DNA of 14,259 bases from an uncultured Gammaproteobacteria bacterium (lineage in GTDB: Bacteria > Pseudomonadota > Gammaproteobacteria > Arenicellales > UBA868), in the NCBI GenBank assembly GCA_913051905.1, contig CAJXBY010000054.1, positions 1 to 14,259 of the forward strand, written 5' to 3'. The notes beneath the pieces are model-generated. The model worked only from the letters and a program-made list of their open reading frames with translations. It did no database searches and was not told the DNA's origin. Every line of letters starts with the position of its first letter. Position 1 is the first letter of the stretch. Shown one piece after another: positions 1 to 6,873 of this stretch. Made by a program: the position numbers and the translations under genes.

Positions 1-1293
1 GTGCCCCTGAACGCCAAGCTTCACCAGCGAGAAATCAGCTATATCATCGAGAATTCCGGTGCCAGACTGTGCATCGTCAACCGTGATCTGGAAGACACGG
101 TCGGCCCATTGTGCAACGCAGCCGGGGTGCTGGCCGATGTCGTCACAGTCGACGGTCCTGAATACGAGCAGTTGATCCGGGTTGACCCCGAACCGCTGTT
201 TGACGCTAAACCGGTTGATCCGGCCTGGCTCTTCTACACCAGTGGAACCACCGGCAGGCCCAAAGGCGCGATCCTGTCGCATCGGAACCTGTTGGTGATG
301 ACGCTGAGTTACTTCGCCGATCTGGAGAGCCTCTGCGAGACCGACAGTATGATCCACGCCGCACCGCTATCACACGGTTCCGGCCTTTACGGTATTGCCC
401 ACCTCGCGAAAGGAGCCAATCAGGTCATACCGGAAAGCAGCGGGTTTGATCCGACAGAAATCGACGCATTGTTAAAGTGTTATCCCGAGTCGGGGTTCTT
501 TTTTGCCCCGACAATGATTGTTCGTCTGCTCGGCGCTGATGTCCTCAGTGACGCAGCGCTGGCCAACGTGCGTACTGTTGTTTACGGGGGTGGACCGATG
601 TATACCCAGGACCTACTGCAAGCACTCGACGTTTTCGGTCCCAGACTGGTTCAGATTTATGGTCAGGGCGAATCACCCATGACCATAACGTATCTTTCCA
701 AAAAGATGCATGAGGACCGTGATTCACCCAGGTTTTTAGAGCAGATGGCATCAGTGGGGATTGCACGCAGCGATGTTGAGATAGGCATTGTTGATGAGGA
801 TGACCGCCGGGTGGCGCAGGGTGAATCCGGAGAGATCGTCGTGCGGGGGGATGTCGTCATGAACGGCTACTGGGAGAACCCCGAGGCATCAGCGCAGACC
901 CTCAAAGGGGGCTGGCTCCACACGGGTGACGTCGGCGTCCTCAGTGAGGATGGTTTTCTCACGCTCAAGGATCGTACCAAGGATATGATCATCTCCGGGG
1001 GTAGCAACATCTATCCCCGGGAAGTGGAGGAGGTGCTGTTACAGCACGAGGCCGTGCTCGAGGTCTCGGTGGTCGGCAGGGCACACCCCGACTGGGGCGA
1101 AGAGGTTGTGGCCTTTGTGGTTCAGCGGCCGGGAATGGATGCGACCGGGCAGGACCTGGACCGTTTCTGCCTGGATAACATGACCCGCTTCAAGCGCCCT
1201 AAACATTACCGGTTTCTCCAGTCGTTGCCGAAAAATAACTATGGTAAGACCCTCAAGACTGCTCTACGCGACTTGCTGTTAAAAGACGGGTAG
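1..1293 (+). CDS. Acyl-CoA synthetase (AMP-forming), 5'-truncated by window edge
   Basis: This is a member of the ANL adenylate-forming superfamily, which activates a carboxylic acid to acyl-AMP and then the CoA thioester in the cytoplasm. The reading frame is open from base 1, and the first residues resemble family sequence normally found roughly 75-90 residues in, so the true start lies outside the window and base 1 (GTG) is not the start. Visible motifs are the P-loop TSGTTGRPKG (residues 80-89 of the visible part), the YGQGE block (220-224), the adenosine-ribose Asp in HTGD (D310), the hinge region around KDRTKDMI, and the C-terminal catalytic Lys in GKTLK (K416). All core residues are present, so the enzyme looks active. 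The acid substrate cannot be read from sequence; medium-chain or aromatic acids are possible. It converges on the DMSP-lyase-type cupin gene downstream, with 108 bp between the stop codons. Confidence 0.93.
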   Translation: MPLNAKLHQREISYIIENSGARLCIVNRDLEDTVGPLCNAAGVLADVVTVDGPEYEQLIRVDPEPLFDAKPVDPAWLFYTSGTTGRPKGAILSHRNLLVMTLSYFADLESLCETDSMIHAAPLSHGSGLYGIAHLAKGANQVIPESSGFDPTEIDALLKCYPESGFFFAPTMIVRLLGADVLSDAALANVRTVVYGGGPMYTQDLLQALDVFGPRLVQIYGQGESPMTITYLSKKMHEDRDSPRFLEQMASVGIARSDVEIGIVDEDDRRVAQGESGEIVVRGDVVMNGYWENPEASAQTLKGGWLHTGDVGVLSEDGFLTLKDRTKDMIISGGSNIYPREVEEVLLQHEAVLEVSVVGRAHPDWGEEVVAFVVQRPGMDATGQDLDRFCLDNMTRFKRPKHYRFLQSLPKNNYGKTLKTALRDLLLKDG

Positions 1294-1401
1294 GGTGCCT
1301 GATCGAGGTGGGGCGGACGCTGCTGTGCAGGGCAGTGTTGCCTTCAGACAATTATCGCGTTCCTAGGGTACGTGTCGGCCCTCTTTTGCGATAAGGCACT
1401 G

Positions 1402-1950
1402 TTACGTTTCGAAGTGCCAGAGCAGATAAAGCGCTAGCAAAGGCGTGTCGCCCGCCCGCACACCATGATGGTCTAAAGAATTGTTGTAGAGCAGGTTACC
1501 GGCCGAGACTCTCCGGTACTGATCATTGCCCCCGTATTTCCACTCGCCTGTACCGGAAAGAGTGAAGTAGAGCTCCGGTGGGGGATGACTGTGTTCCGGA
1601 TAGGTGATGCCCGGCTCCAGCCAGAGCAGACCGCTGTTCAATTCCTCGAAGGCGAACAACTCATCAAGGGTGCACAGGGCTGCTTCATGGCCCTGGCCGG
1701 GCATCCGGTGCGATTCACGCCACGGCAGCGGTCTGGCGCACGCTGTCAGTTTTCGGGACAGCCGGGTGTCACCGGCGAGTTCCAGGGAGACTGGCTCAAG
1801 GGGTGTCGGGTCGAAGGGTTTTTCGTCTACTGCCAATAGCTGTGACCGGAAACGGTCAGCGGCCTTCTTGTGTGACGGTTGTTCCGCGCACATCGACATC
1901 GCCCGCGCGATATCGGCGAGAACCTGCCTAGCCTGGGCTACGGCATCCAC
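1402..1950 (-). CDS. Cupin of the DMSP lyase family (DddQ/DddL-like)
   Basis: A 182-residue single-domain cupin. Family members cleave dimethylsulfoniopropionate to dimethyl sulfide and acrylate. Cupin motif 1 fits G-x5-HxH-x3-E-x6-G exactly (residues 114-133): Y117, H120, H122, E126 and Y128, followed by SGTGEW. As I recall the DddQ structure, its metal ligands and catalytic tyrosines have the same spacing (Tyr, HxH, E, and Tyr two residues after E). The fourth ligand is probably H161 or H162 in the DHHG segment; the usual Pro of motif 2 is absent. No signal peptide is visible. The GTG start at 1950 is the only option before an in-frame TGA at 1957-1959; the next start is the ATG for M18. 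No clear ribosome binding site precedes either. Family membership is well supported; DMSP as the actual substrate is inference, since related cupins act on other compounds. Confidence 0.8.
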   Translation of the reverse strand: MDAVAQARQVLADIARAMSMCAEQPSHKKAADRFRSQLLAVDEKPFDPTPLEPVSLELAGDTRLSRKLTACARPLPWRESHRMPGQGHEAALCTLDELFAFEELNSGLLWLEPGITYPEHSHPPPELYFTLSGTGEWKYGGNDQYRRVSAGNLLYNNSLDHHGVRAGDTPLLALYLLWHFET

Positions 1951-2009
1951 GGTAGTTCAGCAATCCGGGCCCGAGACATCCGGACCATGAGAGTGAGGAA
2001 TCTTTTCAT
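1938..2009 (-). other. Possible 23-codon leader ORF overlapping the cupin start
   Basis: An ATG at 2009 opens a 23-codon frame beginning MKRFLTLMVRM and ending at a TAG at 1938-1940, overlapping the GTG start of the cupin gene by 13 bases in another frame. It could be a coupled leader peptide. It could also be the original N-terminus of the cupin, cut off by a frameshift somewhere between 1938 and 1959, or it could be chance. No strong ribosome binding site is visible. Confidence 0.2.
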
Positions 2010-2272
2010 CACGGCATTCTAACGCTGTCTTCCCGCAACTTTGTGTGGAATCTTGTGTGCTGGCCGAATCCGGTCCAAAATACGGTCGGCGCGTCCAGCA
2101 CCCGTTGTCTCCCCTGATGTTTACCGTCTCTACCCGTGGCTGCCGGGTTTCGCAGGTTCCGGCACGATCTCGGTATTCGGGTCAGTACCCAGTGTCTGAT
2201 GTTATGGCCTGACACCCAGAACCCGCGAATGCGCTGGTGATGGGCCGGCTGTGTTCTGGCGAGTGCTGCTAG

Positions 2273-2306
2273 CCTGTGTCCTGTGTCCTGTGTCCTGTGT
2301 CCTGTG
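2273..2306 (+). repeat. Heptanucleotide tandem repeat (CCTGTGT)x4.9
   Basis: Four perfect copies of CCTGTGT (2273-2279, 2280-2286, 2287-2293, 2294-2300) are followed by a six-base partial copy (2301-2306). The array ends 46 bases before the ATG of the exporter gene. Short perfect arrays like this are prone to slipped-strand copy-number change. Because it lies outside any gene, a change would alter spacing in the promoter or leader and not a reading frame. Confidence 0.95.
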
Positions 2307-2325
2307 CGCTGGGCCGGAGTGACGG

Positions 2326-2335
2326 GCGCTAGCGC
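2326..2335. promoter_or_regulatory. 10-bp palindrome ahead of exporter gene
   Basis: GCGCTAGCGC is a perfect palindrome lying 17 bases before the ATG of the exporter gene. It could be a repressor operator or a small hairpin hiding the ribosome binding site, but a GC-rich 10-mer can also occur by chance. Confidence 0.25.
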
Positions 2336-2352
2336 GCGGATGACGTTTGACA

Positions 2353-3582
2353 ATGCACACCAGCACCACCGAATCCATAACTGAAAATACTTTGCGCAGC
2401 GCACCGCAACCGACCTGGCTGCTGGTGCTGATCGTATCGACGAGCATTTTCGCCACTACCATTATCACACCTTCACTGCCGGGTATCACAGCGGTATTCT
2501 CGGTGACGGCCCAGCAGACGCAAATGGTTGTCACCGGGTTCCTGGCGGCAACAGCCCTGGGACAGCTTTTTTTTGGACCGTGTTCTGACCGGTTTGGCCG
2601 GCGGATACCGCTGCTGGCAGGACTTGGGCTCTATCTTGCCGGCTCGGTACTGGCATTTGCAGCACCGAGCTTGGCAGTCCTGATCCTGGCCCGGTGTATT
2701 CAGGGGGTAGGGGCGGCTGCGGCTATGGTTCTATCGCGAGTCATCATCAATGATACGCATACCCCGAGGGCTGCGGCTGCCAGTATGGCGGCGGTCATGT
2801 CTGCGACCGCCCTGGCACCGATGCTGGCATTTTCCCTTGGCGGCGTGTTGTATGACCTGTTTGGCTGGCAGGGCGGCATGGCCGTTACGGTTCTGCTCGG
2901 CATGGTGACATTTCTCACAGCATTGCTGATTCTTAAAGAAACACACCACAACAGGCCCAGTCGATTTAACCTTGAATCCGTTGCCCTCAACTACCTGGGG
3001 CTGCTGCGCAACCGGCAGTTCATGCTGTTTGCAGGAAATCTCGGATTTCAAGCATCGATTTTCTTTGCGTTTCTGTCTTTTCTCCCGTTCGCCTTTCATC
3101 GGCTCGGCTATTCAGCAGCGACTTTTGGATTTTTTGTGACCTTGCTGCCGGCTGGATTTCTGATCGGCAGCGCAGTGAGCCGCAAACTGACCCCCGGTAT
3201 GGGGATATCCCGGATGATTCGCATGGGCTCGTCCCTTTCAATTGTCGCGACCGGGACAATGGCGTGTCTGGCGTTTCTCGAATTTCGGTCGGTGCCGGCA
3301 TTGATATTGCCCGCCATGCTGTTTGCCTTTTCAAATGGACTGGTGGTAGCTAATTCGACCATTGGTGCGGTCAGTTCGGCAGCTCGACATGTTGCAGGAT
3401 TTGCCTCCGGGCTCTCCGGCAGTTTCCAGCTGGCGTTCGGGTCCCTGGTGGCCTGGTTGACGGTTTATCTCGGCGCGGCGGAAGATGTACGTATAGGCAT
3501 TTCAGTGGTGTTCACGATGGCAGTGGCGGGAACCGTGCTAGCCTTTCTGGTCGCCCCGGAGCACAGCAAATCAACCGCTTGA
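2353..3582 (+). CDS. MFS transporter, Bcr/CflA-type drug exporter
   Basis: A 12-helix inner-membrane major facilitator, 409 residues from the ATG at 2353, the normal length for this subfamily. Bcr/CflA proteins are proton-driven exporters of antibiotics and other small molecules. The loop 2-3 signature reads GPCSDRFGRR at about residues 75-84. The helix 4 region carries RCIQG, followed by a run of small residues and an SRVIIND segment, as in Bcr/CflA relatives. Helix 1 starts near residue 22 (WLLVLIVSTSIF) after a short polar tail. A TTG at 2347 would add two residues, but ATG is preferred; neither has a good ribosome binding site. The stop is 112 bases before the GGT homologue, so the two could share a transcript. 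The substrate cannot be predicted. Confidence 0.88.
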   Translation: MHTSTTESITENTLRSAPQPTWLLVLIVSTSIFATTIITPSLPGITAVFSVTAQQTQMVVTGFLAATALGQLFFGPCSDRFGRRIPLLAGLGLYLAGSVLAFAAPSLAVLILARCIQGVGAAAAMVLSRVIINDTHTPRAAAASMAAVMSATALAPMLAFSLGGVLYDLFGWQGGMAVTVLLGMVTFLTALLILKETHHNRPSRFNLESVALNYLGLLRNRQFMLFAGNLGFQASIFFAFLSFLPFAFHRLGYSAATFGFFVTLLPAGFLIGSAVSRKLTPGMGISRMIRMGSSLSIVATGTMACLAFLEFRSVPALILPAMLFAFSNGLVVANSTIGAVSSAARHVAGFASGLSGSFQLAFGSLVAWLTVYLGAAEDVRIGISVVFTMAVAGTVLAFLVAPEHSKSTA

Positions 3583-3694
3583 TGGGCGTACTCACTGGCA
3601 TAATCCACCCTTGGCATACCCAACCCCGTATTCAGTGCGTGACAGGTGAGGGCGAGCTGCTGGACGACAACCTGCAAGACCGGAGCACAATGTT

Positions 3695-5302
3695 ATGGAA
3701 CAAACGAAAACCCCGCATGATTTACTGGGTGGACGCCCAACCGTCCGTTCGATCAACGGTATGGTGGCTGCGGCACACCCGCTGGCAGCCAATGCAGGGG
3801 CCGAGATTCTCCGTAAGGGTGGAAACGCCTTCGATGCCGTCGCGGCGACCGCTGCGGCGCTTAACGTGGTTGAACCTTACATGTCGGGCCTTGCTGGAGC
3901 CGGTGGCGCGGCATTTTTTCTCGCTGCTGACAGCAAAGTCGAAACCATCGATTTTATTCCCCCGGTCCCGGAAGGTTTCGATGCGAGTCTGGTCGATAAG
4001 GCAAAGACCGAGAGCGGTCCCAATGCACCGGTCACGCCGGGAAACCTCGCAGGATGGCACGCACTGCAGAGCCGTCATGGTCGTCTGAAATTTGATCAGG
4101 TGCTGCAGCCGGCGATTCGGTTGGCGGAGGAAGGGTTCCCGGTTTCGAGTTTTTTCGTGGCGATGAACCAGGGCAGTGTCGGGCGGATTCAGGACCTCGA
4201 GTGGCGTCGGGTTTTCCGCGCAGAGCAGAACTGGCAGCCGGGCCAGGTGCTTCAGTTGCCGGATCTGGCTGCGACACTGGCGCAGATTGCGGCCGATGGA
4301 ACCGGCTATCTCTATGGCGGTGCTCTGGGTGAAAAACTGGTCTCGCGGATTCAGTCTGCCGGTGGCGTCATCTCCATGGCCGATCTGGAAGCCGTTTCGC
4401 CGTTCTGGGAAGCGCCGATCTCAGCCGCTTATCACGACTATCGGGTCAACCTGCCCCCTCCACCGCAGGAATCATTCCAGGTGTTGCTGAGCCTGCGGAT
4501 TCTCGAGTCATTCAATTTCAAAGACCTGGCGCTGCTCAGCTCCGACCATCTGGATCTGGTGTTTCGGGCGATCCGCATCGCAGCGGGCGTGCGGATCCAG
4601 AACAACCAGAAGAACCGGGATGAAATCGATGACCTGTTGGCCAATGTCGATGTATTGGTGGCCCGGGCCGGGGATGGTGAGCCTGTAATTGGCCCGACCG
4701 AGAACTGGGCCAGCGGCGGGCCTTTTGATCACTCGGCGCTGAAAGAACATACCACGTCGATTTCGGTTGGCGATATTGAAGGTAATCTGGTGTGTCTCAC
4801 CCAGAGTCTGGGCTCACCCTACGGATCCGGCGTGATGGTGCCGGGTACCGGTGTAGTCATGAACAACTTTCTGAACTGGGGTGATCTGGATCCTGCGTCG
4901 CCCAATGCGATCCGGCCCGGACAGCGTCTGGCCATGTGTATGGCGCCAACGATCACGACCGCTGCTGGACAGGGTGTGTTGGCGCTGGGTACACCGGGCA
5001 GCTATGGCATTCTGCAGACCACGGTACAGGCAATGGTCGGCTACTTTGATTATGGGCTTGAACTGCAAAACGCCATCAATATGCCGCGAGCGCGGCTGCA
5101 GGACGGCGCCGAAGTGCAGATCGAGAACCGGGTCGGAGAATCAACGCGAAACGAGCTTAAGTCTCTGGGTCATCGAATTTCCGTATTGCCGGCCTATTCA
5201 TGGGCCACCGGTGGTATGCAGGCTGTCTCACGGGATCCGGAGAGCGGTGCCCTGGCCGGTGCTGCGGACAACCGTCGCGACGGCGCCGCGGTACCTGCCT
5301 GA
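3695..5302 (+). CDS. Gamma-glutamyltransferase-family Ntn hydrolase with altered substrate pocket
   Basis: A 535-residue member of the GGT family, whose proteins cut themselves to expose an N-terminal Thr nucleophile. The N-terminal block (about residues 22-75, with HPLA, KGGNAFDA and GAGGAAFF) is typical. The processing site is H352/T353-T354, predicting a large subunit of about 352 residues and a small one of about 183. Residues that bind the glutamyl group in E. coli GGT are changed: the FRE Arg is I88 (DFIPP), the Gln and Asp after the NN pair are F392 and W395, and the Ser pair before MxPT is M414-C415. GTPGSYG (432-438) replaces GSPGGS. It is therefore probably an amidohydrolase or acylase for a non-glutamyl substrate (inference). 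There is no signal peptide, so it is likely cytoplasmic. GGAG at 3682-3685 supports the ATG at 3695. Confidence 0.9.
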   Translation: MEQTKTPHDLLGGRPTVRSINGMVAAAHPLAANAGAEILRKGGNAFDAVAATAAALNVVEPYMSGLAGAGGAAFFLAADSKVETIDFIPPVPEGFDASLVDKAKTESGPNAPVTPGNLAGWHALQSRHGRLKFDQVLQPAIRLAEEGFPVSSFFVAMNQGSVGRIQDLEWRRVFRAEQNWQPGQVLQLPDLAATLAQIAADGTGYLYGGALGEKLVSRIQSAGGVISMADLEAVSPFWEAPISAAYHDYRVNLPPPPQESFQVLLSLRILESFNFKDLALLSSDHLDLVFRAIRIAAGVRIQNNQKNRDEIDDLLANVDVLVARAGDGEPVIGPTENWASGGPFDHSALKEHTTSISVGDIEGNLVCLTQSLGSPYGSGVMVPGTGVVMNNFLNWGDLDPASPNAIRPGQRLAMCMAPTITTAAGQGVLALGTPGSYGILQTTVQAMVGYFDYGLELQNAINMPRARLQDGAEVQIENRVGESTRNELKSLGHRISVLPAYSWATGGMQAVSRDPESGALAGAADNRRDGAAVPA

Positions 5303-5330
5303 GTTAAACGACCCTATTCGAGGTGTGAAC

Positions 5331-5711
5331 ATGAAACGAATCATCCAGCCGGAAAAAGGCGCAGCGCCCAAGGGTCCGTATTCGCCCGGTATTGTTGTTG
5401 ACGGGACAACCTTGTATGTGTCGGCGCAGGGACCATTCGACCCGGAAACCGGCGAAGTTGTCGGCACGAGCTTCGAAGAGCAGGTAGAGCAGGTATTCGA
5501 GAACCTTAACGTGATTGTCGAGGATGCTGGTGGGACTCTCGGTGACGTGGTCAAGCTGACCGTATTCATCACCGATTGGGCGCACTTCGGCCCCATGAAC
5601 GAGATCTGTTTGCGTTGGTTCAGTGAGCCTTATCCTGCCCGGACCCCGGTGAAAACGGAACTTCCCGGTGCGCTTTTCATGGCCGACGCAGTCGTCGCTT
5701 TACAGCGCTGA
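5331..5711 (+). CDS. RidA family protein (enamine/imine deaminase)
   Basis: A 126-residue single-domain protein of the YjgF/YER057c/UK114 (Rid) family, which forms trimers and hydrolyses reactive enamine or imine intermediates to ketones and ammonia. Family features are GPYSPG (residues 15-20), the YVSAQGP strand (29-35), N90, the key Arg in PARTPV (R104) that binds the substrate carboxylate, and LPG (111-113). The usual Glu near the C-terminus appears as D119, and the Cys after the Arg found in classical RidA is Pro, so it belongs to a divergent subgroup. The ATG at 5331 is preceded by GAGGTG a few bases upstream. Much longer open sequence upstream in the same frame is only the antiphase of the GGT homologue. 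The gene lies 28 bases after the GGT homologue and is probably co-transcribed, so it may act on a product of that enzyme. Confidence 0.92.
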   Translation: MKRIIQPEKGAAPKGPYSPGIVVDGTTLYVSAQGPFDPETGEVVGTSFEEQVEQVFENLNVIVEDAGGTLGDVVKLTVFITDWAHFGPMNEICLRWFSEPYPARTPVKTELPGALFMADAVVALQR

Positions 5712-5730
5712 AGCCGGAGAAACAGGGGCT

Positions 5731-5743
5731 CGCCTCGTAGGCG
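5731..5743. terminator. Small hairpin between convergent RidA and thioesterase genes
   Basis: CGCCT-CGT-AGGCG is a perfect 5-bp GC-rich stem with a 3-base loop, placed in the 51-bp gap between two convergent stop codons. It could serve both strands. It has no T-run on either side, so it is a weak terminator candidate. Confidence 0.3.
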
Positions 5744-5762
5744 GCTTGAAAGCAGGGCCGCT

Positions 5763-6206
5763 TCAGGCTCTGGTAGGGAAATGTTCGGCGATCCAGTCGG
5801 GCACGGGAATCGCCTGGCGTGTCTTCATGTCCATGATCAAGCAGGTGGCGAGTCCATCGAATGGGTTGGAACGATCTGCTTTGAGAATCTGGTGGCTCAA
5901 AACAAAACTGGTGCGTCCGAGTTTGACCGGCACTGTCAGGATAGTGAGCTTTTCGCCAAGAAAGCACTCGCCGCGGTAGTTGTAATCGATGTTCACCACC
6001 ACAGTGCCGTAACCGGCAGGATCAAAGACTGGCTGTCCACACCGTGCATACCAGTCCCCACGGGCATCTTCCATCAATTTGACTGCCTGGACGTGATTAA
6101 GGTGTCCCAGTTCGTCCGTATGCTGTTCCTGGACTGTCACTGGGTATTCGACTTTCAAAAGGCTCTCCAACGATCGATTGATCAGTGGAATTGTACGACA
6201 GCCCAT
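5763..6206 (-). CDS. Hotdog-fold acyl-CoA thioesterase (4HBT/YbgC-like)
   Basis: A small hotdog-fold protein of the 4-hydroxybenzoyl-CoA thioesterase type, which hydrolyses acyl-CoA thioesters in the cytoplasm. From the ATG at 6206 it is 147 residues. The probable catalytic Asp is D31 in HTDELGHLNH, followed by the long helix KLMEDARGDWY (43-53), and the central strands include VNIDYNYRGE and LGRTSFVLSHQI. An alternative start is the TTG at 6158, which has a GGAG six bases upstream and would give 131 residues beginning MKVEYPVTV, closer to typical family length; the ATG has no visible ribosome binding site. The frame stays open upstream to 6671, but that part is antisense to the deformylase gene. 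The gene is divergent from the deformylase and convergent with RidA. It may recycle CoA from thioesters made by a synthetase such as that at 1-1293; this link is inference. Confidence 0.82.
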   Translation of the reverse strand: MGCRTIPLINRSLESLLKVEYPVTVQEQHTDELGHLNHVQAVKLMEDARGDWYARCGQPVFDPAGYGTVVVNIDYNYRGECFLGEKLTILTVPVKLGRTSFVLSHQILKADRSNPFDGLATCLIMDMKTRQAIPVPDWIAEHFPTRA

Positions 6207-6266
6207 CGACTTGGTATCCAGTGCGCAAGGTGACAGTGCGCCAGGTGGCCGTGTAAGCTTGGCGGC

Positions 6267-6845
6267 ATGTCGGCAGAGCTTCCAGAGATCGTGACACTGG
6301 GCAATCCGCGCCTGGCGCGCCCATCGGAGCCGGTCGATCTGGATCAGGTTGAGACGGCGGCGTTCCAGAAGCGATTGGACCTGCTTCAGGTCGGGCTGGA
6401 GCATCACGGTGCCAATGGCATTGCTGCGCCGCAGCTGGGCTGGTTTCAGCGCTTTTTTCTGATGCGTGATCCCCGGGGCAGCAGTGATCTGGTCTACTGG
6501 ATCAATCCTGAGGTGAGGGTCCTTGACGACGAACCGGTCTGGTACTGGGAAGGCTGCCTCTCGGTTCCGGGGCTCAAAGCGTATGTAGGCCGTCCTCGAG
6601 CCATAGCGGTAGACGGGTTTGACCGTAATGCGAAGGCCCTGCATTGGGACCTGGAGGACTGGGGTGCGCATCTATTTCAGCACGAATTCGACCATCTGGA
6701 CGGCATCCTGTTTCCGGACCGGGTCGCTGATCCCCGCCATATAGTGACGGCTAAGGAACTGGACCGTCGGGACCAGTGGCCGGACGACTGGCCCTGCGCG
6801 GGGGCCCGCGATGCCCCGATCCGGGTTGTCGCCCCGGCCCAATGA
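6267..6845 (+). CDS. def: Peptide deformylase
   Basis: This metalloenzyme removes the formyl group from the N-terminal Met of new proteins. The three family motifs are all present in a 192-residue protein: motif I as GANGIAAPQ (residues 48-56, with Asn replacing a small residue of the common GxGxAAPQ), motif II EGCLS (96-100) with metal ligand C98, and motif III QHEFDH (138-143) with ligands H139 and H143 and catalytic E140. After motif III there is a roughly 45-residue tail with acidic and Trp-rich character (QWPDDWP). It is not next to fmt, the usual partner of the housekeeping def, so it may be a second copy. The ATG at 6267 has only a weak GGCGG upstream. It is followed after 28 bases by the MBL-fold gene. 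Confidence 0.95.
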   Translation: MSAELPEIVTLGNPRLARPSEPVDLDQVETAAFQKRLDLLQVGLEHHGANGIAAPQLGWFQRFFLMRDPRGSSDLVYWINPEVRVLDDEPVWYWEGCLSVPGLKAYVGRPRAIAVDGFDRNAKALHWDLEDWGAHLFQHEFDHLDGILFPDRVADPRHIVTAKELDRRDQWPDDWPCAGARDAPIRVVAPAQ

Positions 6846-6873
6846 TGCTTCTCCACCAGAGCGTGCTTGAGCC

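Larger units (their letters stand above)
1951..2352. other. Divergent intergenic region between cupin and exporter genes
   Basis: This 402-bp gene-poor stretch separates two divergently transcribed genes, so both promoters should lie here. I see no convincing -35/-10 pair. It holds the possible leader ORF at its left end, a five-copy heptanucleotide repeat at 2273-2306 and a 10-bp perfect palindrome (GCGCTAGCGC) at 2326-2335. Reverse-strand open frames crossing it run into the antisense of the exporter gene and resemble no protein family. Confidence 0.6.

Noticed and set aside
1329..1344. Stem-loop AGGGCA-GTGT-TGCCTT after the acyl-CoA synthetase
   Set aside because: A short stem with a G-T pair and no T-run; not enough for a terminator call.
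2347..2352. Perfect TTGACA -35 box
   Set aside because: It overlaps the exporter start codon and has no -10 box at 16-18 bp; it would put transcription inside the gene.
2009..2534. Overlapping minus-strand open frames of 110-131 codons across the exporter start
   Set aside because: They are largely antisense to the exporter gene and contain the translated heptanucleotide repeat (TGHRTQDTGH-like); composition is not protein-like.
3576..3604. CATAAT as -10 box for the GGT homologue
   Set aside because: The nearest -35-like hexamer, TTGATG, is only 14 bp away; spacing is too short to call a promoter.
4881..5330. Long upstream extension of the RidA frame
   Set aside because: It overlaps the GGT homologue in another frame; the RidA domain starts at the ATG at 5331, which has its own ribosome binding site.
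6207..6671. N-terminal extension of the thioesterase frame
   Set aside because: The extra 155 codons are antisense to the deformylase gene and have no hotdog-fold character; the thioesterase similarity begins after 6206.
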